Assembly: GCA_965249595.1 (NCBI GenBank)
Contig: OZ252242.1
Coordinates: 1,550,001 to 1,614,000 of the forward strand
From: VXNJ01 sp965249595
GTDB taxonomy: Bacteria > Chloroflexota > UBA11872 > VXNJ01
Direction of reading: 5' to 3'
Length of the DNA stretch: 64,000 bases
Shown: one piece after another, positions 48,135-55,491 of the stretch
Position numbering within the stretch: position 1 is the first letter of the stretch
Layout: each line of letters opens with the position of its first letter
Position numbers and translations under genes: made by a program
Notes under the pieces: generated by a model
Told to the model about the DNA's origin: nothing
What the model saw: only the letters and a program-made list of their open reading frames with translations
The model's database searches: none

Positions 48135-48178
48135 ATTGGTTGACCCAATCGTCGAACGCACTTACTGGTTAACCCAAT
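48135..48178 (+). promoter_or_regulatory. Two operator-like dyads 29 bp apart
   Basis: ATTGGTTGACCCAAT at 48135-48149 and ACTGGTTAACCCAAT at 48164-48178 agree at 13 of 15 positions. Each is a dyad (ATTGG/CCAAT; GGTTAACC), and centre spacing of 29 bp is close to three helical turns. They lie 50-95 bp before the agarase-like gene, where a repressor or activator dimer pair could bind. Confidence 0.45.
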
Positions 48179-48230
48179 CCAAGCGGGCTCCCATTAGTGA
48201 CTTTGCCGCCTCGAATTTGGACCTTTCGGG

Positions 48231-49373
48231 GTGGCCGCGATGAAATTGCAGCCAGCGTCGTCAATACCCCAGGACCCTTCAGGCGTGGTCACGGGGCACA
48301 CGACACAGGCCGATTCCGCTGGCTTCTTCTCCCTCAACCAACGTGGCGGCCGTTGGTGGCTTATCACCCCCGACGGTGAACCGTTTTTTTCGCTTGGCCT
48401 CAACCATATCGATCCAGCCAGCTTGCGCTACCCGGAAAACATCCACATCTGGCAGTCGAAATACGGCGGGAGCACCACTCGTTGGATTCGCGAGTCGGTG
48501 GTGCCGCACATCGAGAGTTGGGGCTTTAACACGGTTGGGTGGGTGCAGGAGGTTACGGTGCGAAAGTGGAGGCACTCGCGGCCGTTTACCAACGACGAGT
48601 ACCGAGCTTTAGCGATGCCATACTGCCACCTGCTTCCCCTCACTGAGTCACATCAATGGGAGCAGCACACCAGACATTTTGATTTTCGGAGTTCGGACTG
48701 GGCCGAGTGGGTCGATTACGTCGCCAGGTCGCACTGTGCCGAATTGGGAGATGACCGCAATTTGATCGGTTATTTCTATAGCGATTGCCCAACTTGGACC
48801 CATCACCAAGATGAAAATGAATGGCGAGGACCAATCTTTGACCCCGACCTCCTAAAGACCGAGACCGGCCGTCGCGAGTTGTCCGATCTGGCGCGGTGTT
48901 ACTACGAGACCATCCACGCTGCCATTCGGCGCTATGACCCGCATCATCTCATCCTGGGAGATCGCTATGAGGCCAACGCGCCGGTGGCCAATGAAGTAGT
49001 GGAAGCGGCGCTACCTTACGTGGATGTGCTCTCGTTTCAGGATTTTGTTGACCCGGTCGAGCACTTGGATTATTGGCATCGTCGCACGGGCAAAGCGGTG
49101 TTGTTGGCGGATGGCGCCGGCTTGGGATCTGTCGGCGCGGATGGGTTCGTGGCCAATGATGGCGAGTGGTATGCCAGTGTGCTCGAGGGGTTATGCGCGA
49201 ATCCGGGTTGCCTGGGTTTCCATCTTTGCGGGGCCTATCAGCGCAACAAGGCCCGCAGGCGCGGACTTTTAGACGAAATGGAGCGGGAGGATGAAGCCAA
49301 CGTCACGTTGATCAAAGCTGCCAATCACCGCGCTTCAGGCTGGCTAAATGCCCAAATATCGAGTGAGTCTTAG
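48231..49373 (+). CDS. Agarase-like (GH-A clan) TIM-barrel glycosidase
   Basis: 380 residues from GTG 48231 (ATG 48240 is an alternative). N-terminal RGGRWWLITPDGEPFFSLGLNHID is the typical entry of beta-agarase/GH50- and GH86-like proteins; later NTVGWVQEV, LIGYFYSDCPTW, HHLILGDRYEAN and VDVLSFQDFVDP follow the barrel strands. At the expected general-acid position (G-Y-F-x-D-N-E in agarases) it reads GYFYSDCPTW, so the Glu is missing and the usual mechanism may be changed or the protein may not be a retaining hydrolase. No signal peptide. Confidence 0.65.
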   Translation: MAAMKLQPASSIPQDPSGVVTGHTTQADSAGFFSLNQRGGRWWLITPDGEPFFSLGLNHIDPASLRYPENIHIWQSKYGGSTTRWIRESVVPHIESWGFNTVGWVQEVTVRKWRHSRPFTNDEYRALAMPYCHLLPLTESHQWEQHTRHFDFRSSDWAEWVDYVARSHCAELGDDRNLIGYFYSDCPTWTHHQDENEWRGPIFDPDLLKTETGRRELSDLARCYYETIHAAIRRYDPHHLILGDRYEANAPVANEVVEAALPYVDVLSFQDFVDPVEHLDYWHRRTGKAVLLADGAGLGSVGADGFVANDGEWYASVLEGLCANPGCLGFHLCGAYQRNKARRRGLLDEMEREDEANVTLIKAANHRASGWLNAQISSES

Positions 49374-49402
49374 CCCGACCGGCTGGTCGACTTATCCAAC
49401 GG

Positions 49403-49416
49403 CCTATATATATAGG
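49403..49416. repeat. 14-bp AT-core palindrome
   Basis: CCTATATATATAGG, perfect, flanked by CAACGG on the left and TTG on the right that partly extend the dyad. It lies 30 bp after the agarase-like gene and 155 bp before the MerT-like gene. Could be an easily melted promoter element, an operator, or neutral. Confidence 0.35.
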
Positions 49417-49570
49417 TTGTGAAGAGCGCGAATAATCTATCAGTTAGACCCCAATATGTCGTCGCCGGCAGCAGGCCCGAAAATCCGATTGACAACCATA
49501 TCTTCCCGGTTGGCTGGATTGAACCAAACGGCTATCCGATTTCATTAGGCGGTTGAATGCGGGGACGGCA

Positions 49571-49966
49571 ATGACTGGAGGCCGGCGAGATCCGGTCCCG
49601 GTTTTGGTGGAAAGTCCGGTTGAGCGTCCGCTGCGCTCAGGGCTCAGGATTGGATTGATTTCGGGATTGACCGCAATCATGTGCTGCGTATCCCCGGTGT
49701 TCCTGGTCCTCATAGGCGTGGCGACTGCGGCAGAGGCCGTTTCGCTCGGTGACACCCTTTACTACACATACGGCTGGTATTTTCGGGGTGCCGGCCTCCT
49801 GGTTGCCACCATCGCCGTGGTTGTCTACTTGCGAGGGCGTAACTCGTGCTCGGTTGCGGGTGCATATCGATTCAGGCGCACATTGATCACCCTGGTTGTC
49901 GCTGCAGTTGCAACCTACATCGCCCTGTTTTGGTTTACCAAGTACCTCGGCATTTGGTTTGGTTGA
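49571..49966 (+). CDS. Small MerT-like membrane protein
   Basis: 131 residues from ATG 49571 with GGGGA six bases upstream. Three hydrophobic segments: LRIGLISGLTAIMCCVSPVFLVLIGV with a vicinal Cys pair, GAGLLVATIAVVVYL, and LITLVVAAVATYIALFWF. The CC pair inside the first helix is like the metal-binding pair of mercuric transporter MerT; the YTYGWYFRGAG stretch also fits. No merA, merR or merP is near, so the metal and direction are uncertain. May be a general small transporter of the same fold. Confidence 0.6.
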   Translation: MTGGRRDPVPVLVESPVERPLRSGLRIGLISGLTAIMCCVSPVFLVLIGVATAAEAVSLGDTLYYTYGWYFRGAGLLVATIAVVVYLRGRNSCSVAGAYRFRRTLITLVVAAVATYIALFWFTKYLGIWFG

Positions 49967-50031
49967 CAGAGCTCTGCCAGAACCCTTAGATCAGCGAAAC
50001 GCCGTCAGCGGGATCCAAATCGCATTCAGCG

Positions 50032-50064
50032 CGGTCAAAGATACAATCTCGATTAAATTGACCG
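50032..50064 (+). promoter_or_regulatory. Inverted repeat before VOC gene
   Basis: Arms CGGTCAA (50032-50038) and TTGACCG (50058-50064), perfect, 19 bp apart, followed by an AT-rich TTTTGACATAAATATATTG. Lies 50-80 bp before the VOC gene start. Looks like a promoter/operator area, but no -35/-10 pair at 16-18 bp could be fixed. Confidence 0.35.
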
Positions 50065-50113
50065 TTTTGACATAAATATATTGAGCGTGCCCACAGCGTA
50101 ATCGAGGACTCAA

Positions 50114-50518
50114 TTGACTAACTTACGCCCAATGCTCATGTTTGCGGGTGCGCAACTCGGCAAAGCTGAGGAGGCCATCGAGTTCTATACGGCTCTCTTT
50201 CCGCGATCGCGCATTATCAATATCGACCGGCACGGAACCGGCGAGGTTGAGGTGGAAGGGACAGTCCAGCTAGCCCGATTCGAAATCGGCGCAATCGAGA
50301 TCCTGGCCACTGATAGCAATTACGAGCATGATTTTTCGTTCACCCCATCGATTTCGCTTTTCATCGATCTTGAAAGCGACGCCGAGTTGGATCGGGTTTA
50401 TGGGGAACTGGTGCACTTAGGCAAGGAAATGGTGCCGGTGGATGACTACGGTTTCAGCCGCCGGTATGGATGGGTTCAAGATCGCTTTGGTGTCAGTTGG
50501 CAGCTAAACGTGCCGTAA
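50114..50518 (+). CDS. VOC (glyoxalase/PhnB-like) family protein
   Basis: 134 residues, TTG start with GAGGA six bases upstream. PhnB/3-demethylubiquinone-methyltransferase-like VOC fold: EEAIEFYTALFPRSRIINIDRHG, VQLARFEIGAIEILATDS, FTPSISLFIDLESDAELDRVYGEL, FSRRYGWVQDRFGVSWQLNVP. The typical WxxDRFGVxWQL ending is present. Function of this branch is not known; some are metalloenzymes, some resistance-like binding proteins. Confidence 0.88.
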   Translation: MTNLRPMLMFAGAQLGKAEEAIEFYTALFPRSRIINIDRHGTGEVEVEGTVQLARFEIGAIEILATDSNYEHDFSFTPSISLFIDLESDAELDRVYGELVHLGKEMVPVDDYGFSRRYGWVQDRFGVSWQLNVP

Positions 50519-50779
50519 CTTATTGTTTGCCAAGAATTGGGAGGTTGGGGTGAACAGAAACCCTGCCGGCGCTCATGCATGGAGAGGCTGGTTCAATCAG
50601 GCCGAGCCCTGATTGACCGATCCTTTAAACGATTGGTTGGTAGGCACAGTCAGAACGGTGTTTGGTCTGGCCCAGAAACCTGTCTTGGCTCGGGCCCGGA
50701 TATGAATCGCGGCTAATCTCGATGGTGTGGGCACCTAATCAAGGGTGCGACCTGATGGCAAACGAGAAATGAAATCGCG

Positions 50780-51253
50780 ATGGCTATTACGCTGGGGGCA
50801 GGCGACGCACCCCCGGAATTCGAACTCCCTGACCAGGACGGTAATCTCCATCGCCTGAGTGAATACCGAGGCCGGACGGTCGTTCTCTATTTCTATCCGC
50901 GCGATGAGACACCCGGGTGCACAACCCAGGCCTGTTCACTCCGAGATGCGCACGAAGAAATCCTCACCGAATACGCGGTAGTTCTCGGTGTCTCCACCGA
51001 TGACGCTGAATCCCACCGGAGCTTTCGTGAAAATCACGGACTGCCATTTCCGCTATTGGTCGACAAGGATGCGACCATCGCCAAGGAATACGGTGCTTGG
51101 GGAGAAAAAGTGCTCTATGGCCGCCGATTCCTAGGAATGACGCGATCCACATTCGTGATCGGACCGGATGGCCGACTTACCAAAGTTTGGAAGCGCGCGC
51201 GGGCGGCGGGGCACGGCGAGGCGGTCCTCAAGGCGCTTCGCTCGCCGGCATAA
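50780..51253 (+). CDS. bcp: Peroxiredoxin, Bcp/PrxQ type
   Basis: 157 residues; reduces hydrogen peroxide and organic peroxides with thioredoxin. Peroxidatic Cys in YFYPRDETPGCTTQACSLRD, with the resolving Cys five residues later (C-T-T-Q-A-C), the 1-Cys/atypical 2-Cys PrxQ arrangement. Also FELPDQDGNLHRLSEYRGR, GVSTDDAESHRSF and FVIGPDGRLTKVW. ATG start. Monocistronic by spacing. The damaged Grx-TrxR gene at 28878 is not close, so the reductant is unknown. Confidence 0.94.
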   Translation: MAITLGAGDAPPEFELPDQDGNLHRLSEYRGRTVVLYFYPRDETPGCTTQACSLRDAHEEILTEYAVVLGVSTDDAESHRSFRENHGLPFPLLVDKDATIAKEYGAWGEKVLYGRRFLGMTRSTFVIGPDGRLTKVWKRARAAGHGEAVLKALRSPA

Positions 51254-51462
51254 GGCTGCTTACAAGATTCCATTCCCTGATCCGCGAATCACCCAGCCGG
51301 GCCCAGAGCGTGCGTTCGGAGCACTAATACGCGTTGGTCTGAATGGCCAGTGCCAATCGAATATTCGAAACAGTCGATTCTTGTAGTCGGAACACTCTTG
51401 CTCATCGGCTCCACCATTTGATAAATATGTGTCAAGAACACAGCAGTGAAGGAGATTTCTCA

Positions 51463-52389
51463 ATGTCAGACCGCAAGGTGCTCCTGACCGGCGCAACCGG
51501 GTACGTTGCTTCCCAGCTTCTCGCTCCGTTTCGGGAGCGATACGACCTTTCACTAGTAGACGTTCGCAAGACCGATTGGGACGGTCGGGAAGTGGCGGGG
51601 GCTACCGTCGCAGATCTCAGCGCCCCAGACCTTGAACAGAACGCCCATCTATTCCAGGGCTGCGACTCGGTTGTCCACCTCGCGCATATGCGCCGGCGAG
51701 GCAGTCCTCTGGATGATTTCTACGATGAGAAAGAAAATGTGGTGATGGCTTACAACGTATTTAGATCGGCTTACGACGCAGGGGTGCGCCGGGTGGTGAT
51801 GGCCAGCTCCAATCATGCCGCCGACTGGTACGAACACGCATTGATCCACGATCGCAAATTGGAGAATCTAGACCCGTACGACTTGCCCCTTTCCGACAAC
51901 TTCTACGGTTGGGCCAAGGCGACGTACGAGCACATCGGATTTTTGTTTGCTTCCGGAGTTTTCGGGAGGAAATTGGAAGTGGTGATGGTTCGAATAGGCG
52001 CACCGCGAGAGATTCGCCTACAGAATTTCCCCGGCAACCCTAAGGCTTACAGGCGCGATTTGGGCGCTTACCTCAGTCGAAGGGACTTGACACAGCTGTT
52101 CACCAAAGCGGTTGAGGCGCCGTCAATCGAAAACGAGCACGGCATACCCTGGTTGGTGGTCTACGGGATAAGCAATAACACTCGAGCTTTTTGGTCCCTG
52201 GCGAGCGCGCGAAAGTTTCTCGGGTATTCCCCGGAAGACGATTCGGAAGTCAAATACGCGGACGACATTCGGAGTTTTCTAACCGGGCCCGACGGGAATC
52301 GAGAGCCGGGAAGAGTTGGCGGACGGCTGGGGTCCGTCGTTTTCCCTGACGCCAATTTCATTCCGCGCGAAATGCCTTCGGGCAAATGA
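51463..52389 (+). CDS. NAD-dependent epimerase/dehydratase family (uronate dehydrogenase-like)
   Basis: 308 residues from ATG 51463, fixed by AAGGAGA seven bases upstream; the open frame extends 40 codons further. Extended-SDR motifs: LLTGATGYVASQL (GxxGxxA), CDSVVHLAHMRR, VVMASSNHAADWY, catalytic Y-x-x-x-K in NFYGWAKATYEH, MVRIGAPRE. The NFYGWAKA context is like uronate dehydrogenases and their relatives, so a sugar acid is a plausible substrate, consistent with other sugar-acid-type enzymes in the window. Confidence 0.85.
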   Translation: MSDRKVLLTGATGYVASQLLAPFRERYDLSLVDVRKTDWDGREVAGATVADLSAPDLEQNAHLFQGCDSVVHLAHMRRRGSPLDDFYDEKENVVMAYNVFRSAYDAGVRRVVMASSNHAADWYEHALIHDRKLENLDPYDLPLSDNFYGWAKATYEHIGFLFASGVFGRKLEVVMVRIGAPREIRLQNFPGNPKAYRRDLGAYLSRRDLTQLFTKAVEAPSIENEHGIPWLVVYGISNNTRAFWSLASARKFLGYSPEDDSEVKYADDIRSFLTGPDGNREPGRVGGRLGSVVFPDANFIPREMPSGK

Positions 52390-52578
52390 TCATACGGCTT
52401 TGTCTCCGAGGCAATCTCCAGAGCCCGGCATGCCGGCGCCCGCGGACCTCTGTAACCCTGCGTGTCGATGCCGGTTTCTACTCCATCGAATTCACGCCAA
52501 CCTTTAGGCGCGCGGATGGATGATCAAATCGGTGGACCCGGATAGCCAGTCAAGCAAACCATCCGATTGCTCCCAACC

Positions 52579-53424
52579 CTACCCGGGGACCGGGGTGGTA
52601 GGAGGACTGGCATGGTGGTCCTTGCGAGCGGGGTATTGCCGGGAAAAAAACTCGTCACCCCATTCGGTAAGCCGGCTCACCGCTTCCTCGAAGAGTAGCT
52701 CGCCTTTTTCTGCGGTCGCCAATTCGGCGGACCCGCAAACCCCGGTTTCCGTGTAGGTACTCGTCCAACCGGTAACGGCGACAGGCCCGAAGCCGAATAT
52801 GTCCACCGACTCGAATTTGGACTCCTGCGCGTTGGTCCAGGTCCGGTGGCTCTCGACCAAGTCCTTTCGCACCATTGACTCGTCGAGGTGCAACGCCAGT
52901 GATGTTTCCAATTCGCAGGCATGGGCGCAGCCACCGGGAAATTCCGACTCTCTCCATTTGGCTTTAAATTCCGGATCCACCGTTACTAGCGACCACCAAC
53001 TCGTCATGGAGACGACGGCATCGGTTTCAATCATTGCCCGCCTAGCGGCCAAATCCAGCGGCGGCACGTTGGATCCGTGGCCATTGAGGATGATCACCTT
53101 CTTGAACCCGTGGTGGACGATGCTTTTGATCACATCAACGACGTAGCGAATGAACGTTTCGTGATGGACCGTGATGCTGCCAGGGAAATCCATGACATGG
53201 GTCGTGTAGCCGTATGGAATCACCGGCATAGCCAATAGTCGGTCCGGCCTGCGCCGGGCTGCCTCGTCAGCCACTGAGTCGGCCGACCAAAGATCCATCT
53301 TCAACGGCAAGTGCGGGCCGTGCTGTTCGGTCGTGCCCACCGGCAGGATTGGTATCAAACCATTTCTGACCGCTTCATTGGCCTCCGGCCAGGTCAGGTT
53401 TTCGAATCTGTGCTCATTGCTCAC
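52579..53424 (-). CDS. Creatininase family amidohydrolase
   Basis: 281 residues, GTG start. Metal-site motifs of creatininase: PVGTTEQHGPHLPLKMD (Glu, His, Asp), ILNGHGSNVPPLDLAAR (His), CAHACELETSLALH (Glu). The family includes creatinine amidohydrolase, MftE and riboflavin-pathway amidohydrolases. Nothing next to it suggests mycofactocin, so an amide-hydrolysing catabolic role is the default. It is the last gene before the accessory island. Confidence 0.88.
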   Translation of the reverse strand: MSNEHRFENLTWPEANEAVRNGLIPILPVGTTEQHGPHLPLKMDLWSADSVADEAARRRPDRLLAMPVIPYGYTTHVMDFPGSITVHHETFIRYVVDVIKSIVHHGFKKVIILNGHGSNVPPLDLAARRAMIETDAVVSMTSWWSLVTVDPEFKAKWRESEFPGGCAHACELETSLALHLDESMVRKDLVESHRTWTNAQESKFESVDIFGFGPVAVTGWTSTYTETGVCGSAELATAEKGELLFEEAVSRLTEWGDEFFSRQYPARKDHHASPPTTPVPG

Positions 53425-53546
53425 GGCAATCCGCCCCCGGGTTAATAGTTGTCGACCAGGCGGTGGACGCCGTTTTGCCGACTCCGCATTCGTGAGACTT
53501 TAAGCTGCGTCAGCGTAGTAGCGCCGAATATGGGCGGATTTGGCAC

Positions 53547-53556
53547 TAGACATAAT
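53547..53556 (+). promoter_or_regulatory. TAGACATAAT element, copy 1 of 4
   Basis: The decamer TAGACATAAT occurs here and at 54351-54360, 57057-57066 and 58884-58893, each on the plus strand upstream of an island gene. The first two have TTGGCA just before it (TTGGCACTAGACATAAT, TTGGCATTAGACATAAT). CATAAT would serve as a -10 box. About 0.1 occurrence is expected by chance in 64 kb, both strands. GGAGGA at 53591-53596 is a ribosome site downstream of this copy. Confidence 0.45.
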
Positions 53557-53625
53557 TACCATAATGTCGCCCGTCAAACGCGGATAATCCGGAGGAATTC
53601 GCGGTCAAGGATGTGAGGCAGAAAA

Positions 53626-54213
53626 CTGGTTGAGTTAGGCCCGCGTATTCTCCGAAAACTTCTTATACGCTACGAATCCCCTCTCATCAACAATGTCTAC
53701 CGCGGCGACTGTGTCGAGTGCATGGTCGCACTGGCGCTCGGGCCCGACTGGAGGCTCCCTTGGGAGCCCGGATGGGATTGGGCCCCATGGGATGTCGAGC
53801 ACGAATCTGGTGCGCGTATTGAGGTCAAACAGTCTGCGGCAAGACAAACTTGGGACCGTGAAGAGGTGGCGGAGCGACGCAATCCCAGCTTCAACATCGC
53901 CCCACGAAAGGGGTACTCGACTCGGGATGGAAGCCGCTGGGTGGAGTTTAAGACACGATTGCGGCCTGCTGATATTTACGTTTTTGCTTGGCACAGCGAA
54001 CGTAGGCGCAAGCACGCCGACCCCCGTGACCCCAATCAGTGGCGCTTTTTTGTCGTGCCTGAGTCCAAATTGCCAATTTCCCAGGCAAACATAGCGCTTA
54101 CTGGCATAGAGTGCATAACTTCGCATTGCAGAATGCGGGAACTAAGCGACGCGGTAGCGGCCGCAAACCTCGGATCTGACGCACTAAAGGCCCAGACTAT
54201 ATCAGAGCGGTGA
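53626..54213 (+). CDS. Putative PD-(D/E)XK-type nuclease, conserved hypothetical; start uncertain
   Basis: ORF of 163 codons from ATG 53722, but protein-like sequence runs upstream in the same frame: LRKLLIRYESPLINNVYRGD, then CVECMVALALGPDWRLPW. The first in-frame stop upstream is TGA 53614-53616, directly behind an ATG at 53611; between them and here only CTG 53626 could start. So either CTG is used or a lesion has hit codon 2. Core: WDVEHESGARIEVKQSAARQTWD, in which Asp...Glu-x-Lys fits the PD-(D/E)XK catalytic pattern; also NPSFNIAPRKGYSTRDGSRW, RPADIYVFAWH, and DPNQWRFFVVPESKLP. The nuclease role is inference; the family itself I know only as hypothetical. First gene of the accessory island. 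Confidence 0.6.
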   Translation: MVELGPRILRKLLIRYESPLINNVYRGDCVECMVALALGPDWRLPWEPGWDWAPWDVEHESGARIEVKQSAARQTWDREEVAERRNPSFNIAPRKGYSTRDGSRWVEFKTRLRPADIYVFAWHSERRRKHADPRDPNQWRFFVVPESKLPISQANIALTGIECITSHCRMRELSDAVAAANLGSDALKAQTISER

Positions 54214-54350
54214 ACCGTGGGCGGGAGACAAGGTCACGATGTACCCGCTGCCCCGATACGTGTAAGTTGAACGAGCATTGGCGACCGGCGGTCAGGCCAA
54301 TCTCGCGCCCCGCACTAGGTTTGCGATTCAACCGCTTGCTGTTTTGGCAT

Positions 54351-54385
54351 TAGACATAATACTGAGTTCAAATGGCGAACGAGAT
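54351..54385 (+). repeat. 35-bp dispersed repeat, copy A
   Basis: Begins TAGACATAATACTGAGT, then T, then CAAATGGCGAAC and GAGAT. Copy B at 57057-57091 differs by one substitution (T to A) and one missing base over this length. Weaker similarity goes on for about 50 bp (TCCGCAGCG and GCGCxAAGCG in both). Copy A lies 190 bp before the DUF2442 gene. A 98-codon frame crosses it (54278-54574) but has no family character. Confidence 0.6.
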
Positions 54386-54573
54386 CAATTATTGGCACTT
54401 TTTTCCGCAGCGATTGGCAGCGGGCGCGAAGCGATGAAAGCAGCAACATTGTGCGGGGTCTGCTTGTATCCTGCGCACCTCGACCAGTCAACCACGAGCC
54501 TGGCCAAACTATCGGACAATCTTGCCTACGATAAATATCAATCTGGTCTTTTTTGCCCGGAAAGCCAAATGTG

Positions 54574-54857
54574 ATGATCCGACTGATTGAGGTTGATCCC
54601 TGCATCAATTACCGGCTGAAGCTCCGGTATTCAGACGGCACCGAAGGGGAGGTCGATGTCTCTCATTTGGTCGGACACGGAGTGTTCAAAGCCTGGAATA
54701 ACGAATCGTTTTTTTGAATGTGCGACTTACGCCTTATGGTGCCGTGGCATGGGGCAAAGACATTGAGCTTTGTGCCGATGCGCTGTATTTGCAATTGCCG
54801 GGGCGATCATATTCGGAATTGATGCAAGAGGGAACTACGCCAATTCTTCGTGCCTGA
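54574..54857 (+). pseudogene. DUF2442 gene interrupted by -1 shift at seven T
   Basis: ATG 54574 (GTG 54571 also possible). The first frame reads IRLIEVDPCINYRLKLRYSD, DGTEGEVDVSHLVGHGVFKAW, ESFF and stops at TGA 54715. The frame one base back continues LNVRLTPYGAVAWGKDIELCADALYLQLPG to a stop at 54857. Joined, it is a full-length (about 94 residues) DUF2442 protein. The switch point is a run of seven T (54709-54715), which suits -1 slippage or a homopolymer indel. Its end overlaps the GTG of the DUF4160 gene, the usual neighbour of this family; such pairs are treated as putative toxin-antitoxin modules. Confidence 0.75.
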
Positions 54858-55110
54858 AATTGCCAGGTTTTATGGGATCGTGATTCTCATGTGATACGGG
54901 GATTACAACCCACCCCACTTTCATGCGATGTACGGAGAGTATGAGGCTGTGTTTCAACTCGACCCGTTGGCATTGTTGCGCGGCCAATTGCCACCGCGAG
55001 CCCACGGCCTCGTCATTGCGTGGGCCGCGGAAAATCGCTCCGCAATAAAAGCAGCATGGCGAAGCGTTCGGGACCACGAACCGCCCGGGACGATATCTCC
55101 GCTCGAATAA
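54850..55110 (+). pseudogene. DUF4160 gene with in-frame TGA
   Basis: Starts at GTG 54850 inside the last codons of DUF2442. Reads PEIARFYGIVILM, then TGA (54892-54894), then YGDYNPPHFHAMYGEYEAVF, LDPLALLRGQLPPRAHGLVI, AWAAENRSAIKAAW to TAA at 55110, all in one frame. This is the complete DUF4160 pattern (FYGIVIxM-(F/Y)-Y-x-x-(H)-x-PPHFH). The TGA sits where an aromatic residue is usual, so a TGG/TAT-type codon may have mutated. A shortened product from ATG 54928 would lack the PPHFH motif. Confidence 0.78.
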
Positions 55111-55179
55111 AGGCCTCGCCCTTGATTTACATAATTGCGAATATACCTAGTCTGACATTCGACGTCGCTGATTTCGAGG

Positions 55180-55222
55180 AAGCGAAGTAGCACTTCGCTT
55201 ATAATCTAGCCAGTTAAGCTAG
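55180..55222 (+). promoter_or_regulatory. Promoter/operator of the Phd-VapC operon
   Basis: Perfect 9-bp inverted repeat AAGCGAAGT (55180-55188)/ACTTCGCTT (55192-55200), with TATAAT at 55200-55205 directly on its right edge, then CTAGC (55206-55210)/GCTAG (55218-55222). No good -35. The dyads overlap the -10, as expected for autorepression by an antitoxin-toxin complex. The antitoxin GTG is at 55237, with AGGA ten bases before it. Confidence 0.65.
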
Positions 55223-55236
55223 CAGGATTTGTTCTC

Positions 55237-55491
55237 GTGACAGACTGGGCACTTCAAGACGCAAAAAATAAATTTAGCGCGTTGGTCAACGCCGCAATGG
55301 CGGGCAATCCTCAGCGAGTTACTCGGAGGGGCGAACCCGTGGTGGTCATCATTGCCGAGGAGGAATATGCGCGGTTACAACAGTGTGAAAAAGCATCCGC
55401 CCCCACTTTTGGACAGCTGCTGACCCAGATACCGCAGGATATGCGGGAATTTGAGCGCCTTTCGCTTCCTGCGCGATCGCTGAAGACATAG
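55237..55491 (+). CDS. Type II antitoxin, Phd/YefM family
   Basis: 84 residues, GTG start. The N-terminal DNA-binding domain is WALQDAKNKFSALVNAA, followed by RVTRRGEPVVVIIAEEEYARL, the usual Phd/YefM strand-helix pattern. A C-terminal tail (LTQIPQDMREFERLSLPARSLKT) should wrap the toxin. It stops one base before the toxin start (TAG then GTG), so the two are coupled. Autoregulation is likely through the dyads just upstream. Confidence 0.92.
   Translation: MTDWALQDAKNKFSALVNAAMAGNPQRVTRRGEPVVVIIAEEEYARLQQCEKASAPTFGQLLTQIPQDMREFERLSLPARSLKT

Noticed and set aside
53635..54126. 163-codon minus-strand frame opposite the nuclease-like gene
   Set aside because: Plus-strand product has a coherent conserved pattern (EVKQSA, IYVFAWH, WRFFVVPE); the minus frame does not.
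54278..54574. 98-codon plus-strand ORF across repeat copy A
   Set aside because: No ribosome site or family character; it spans a repeated non-coding element and abuts the DUF2442 start.
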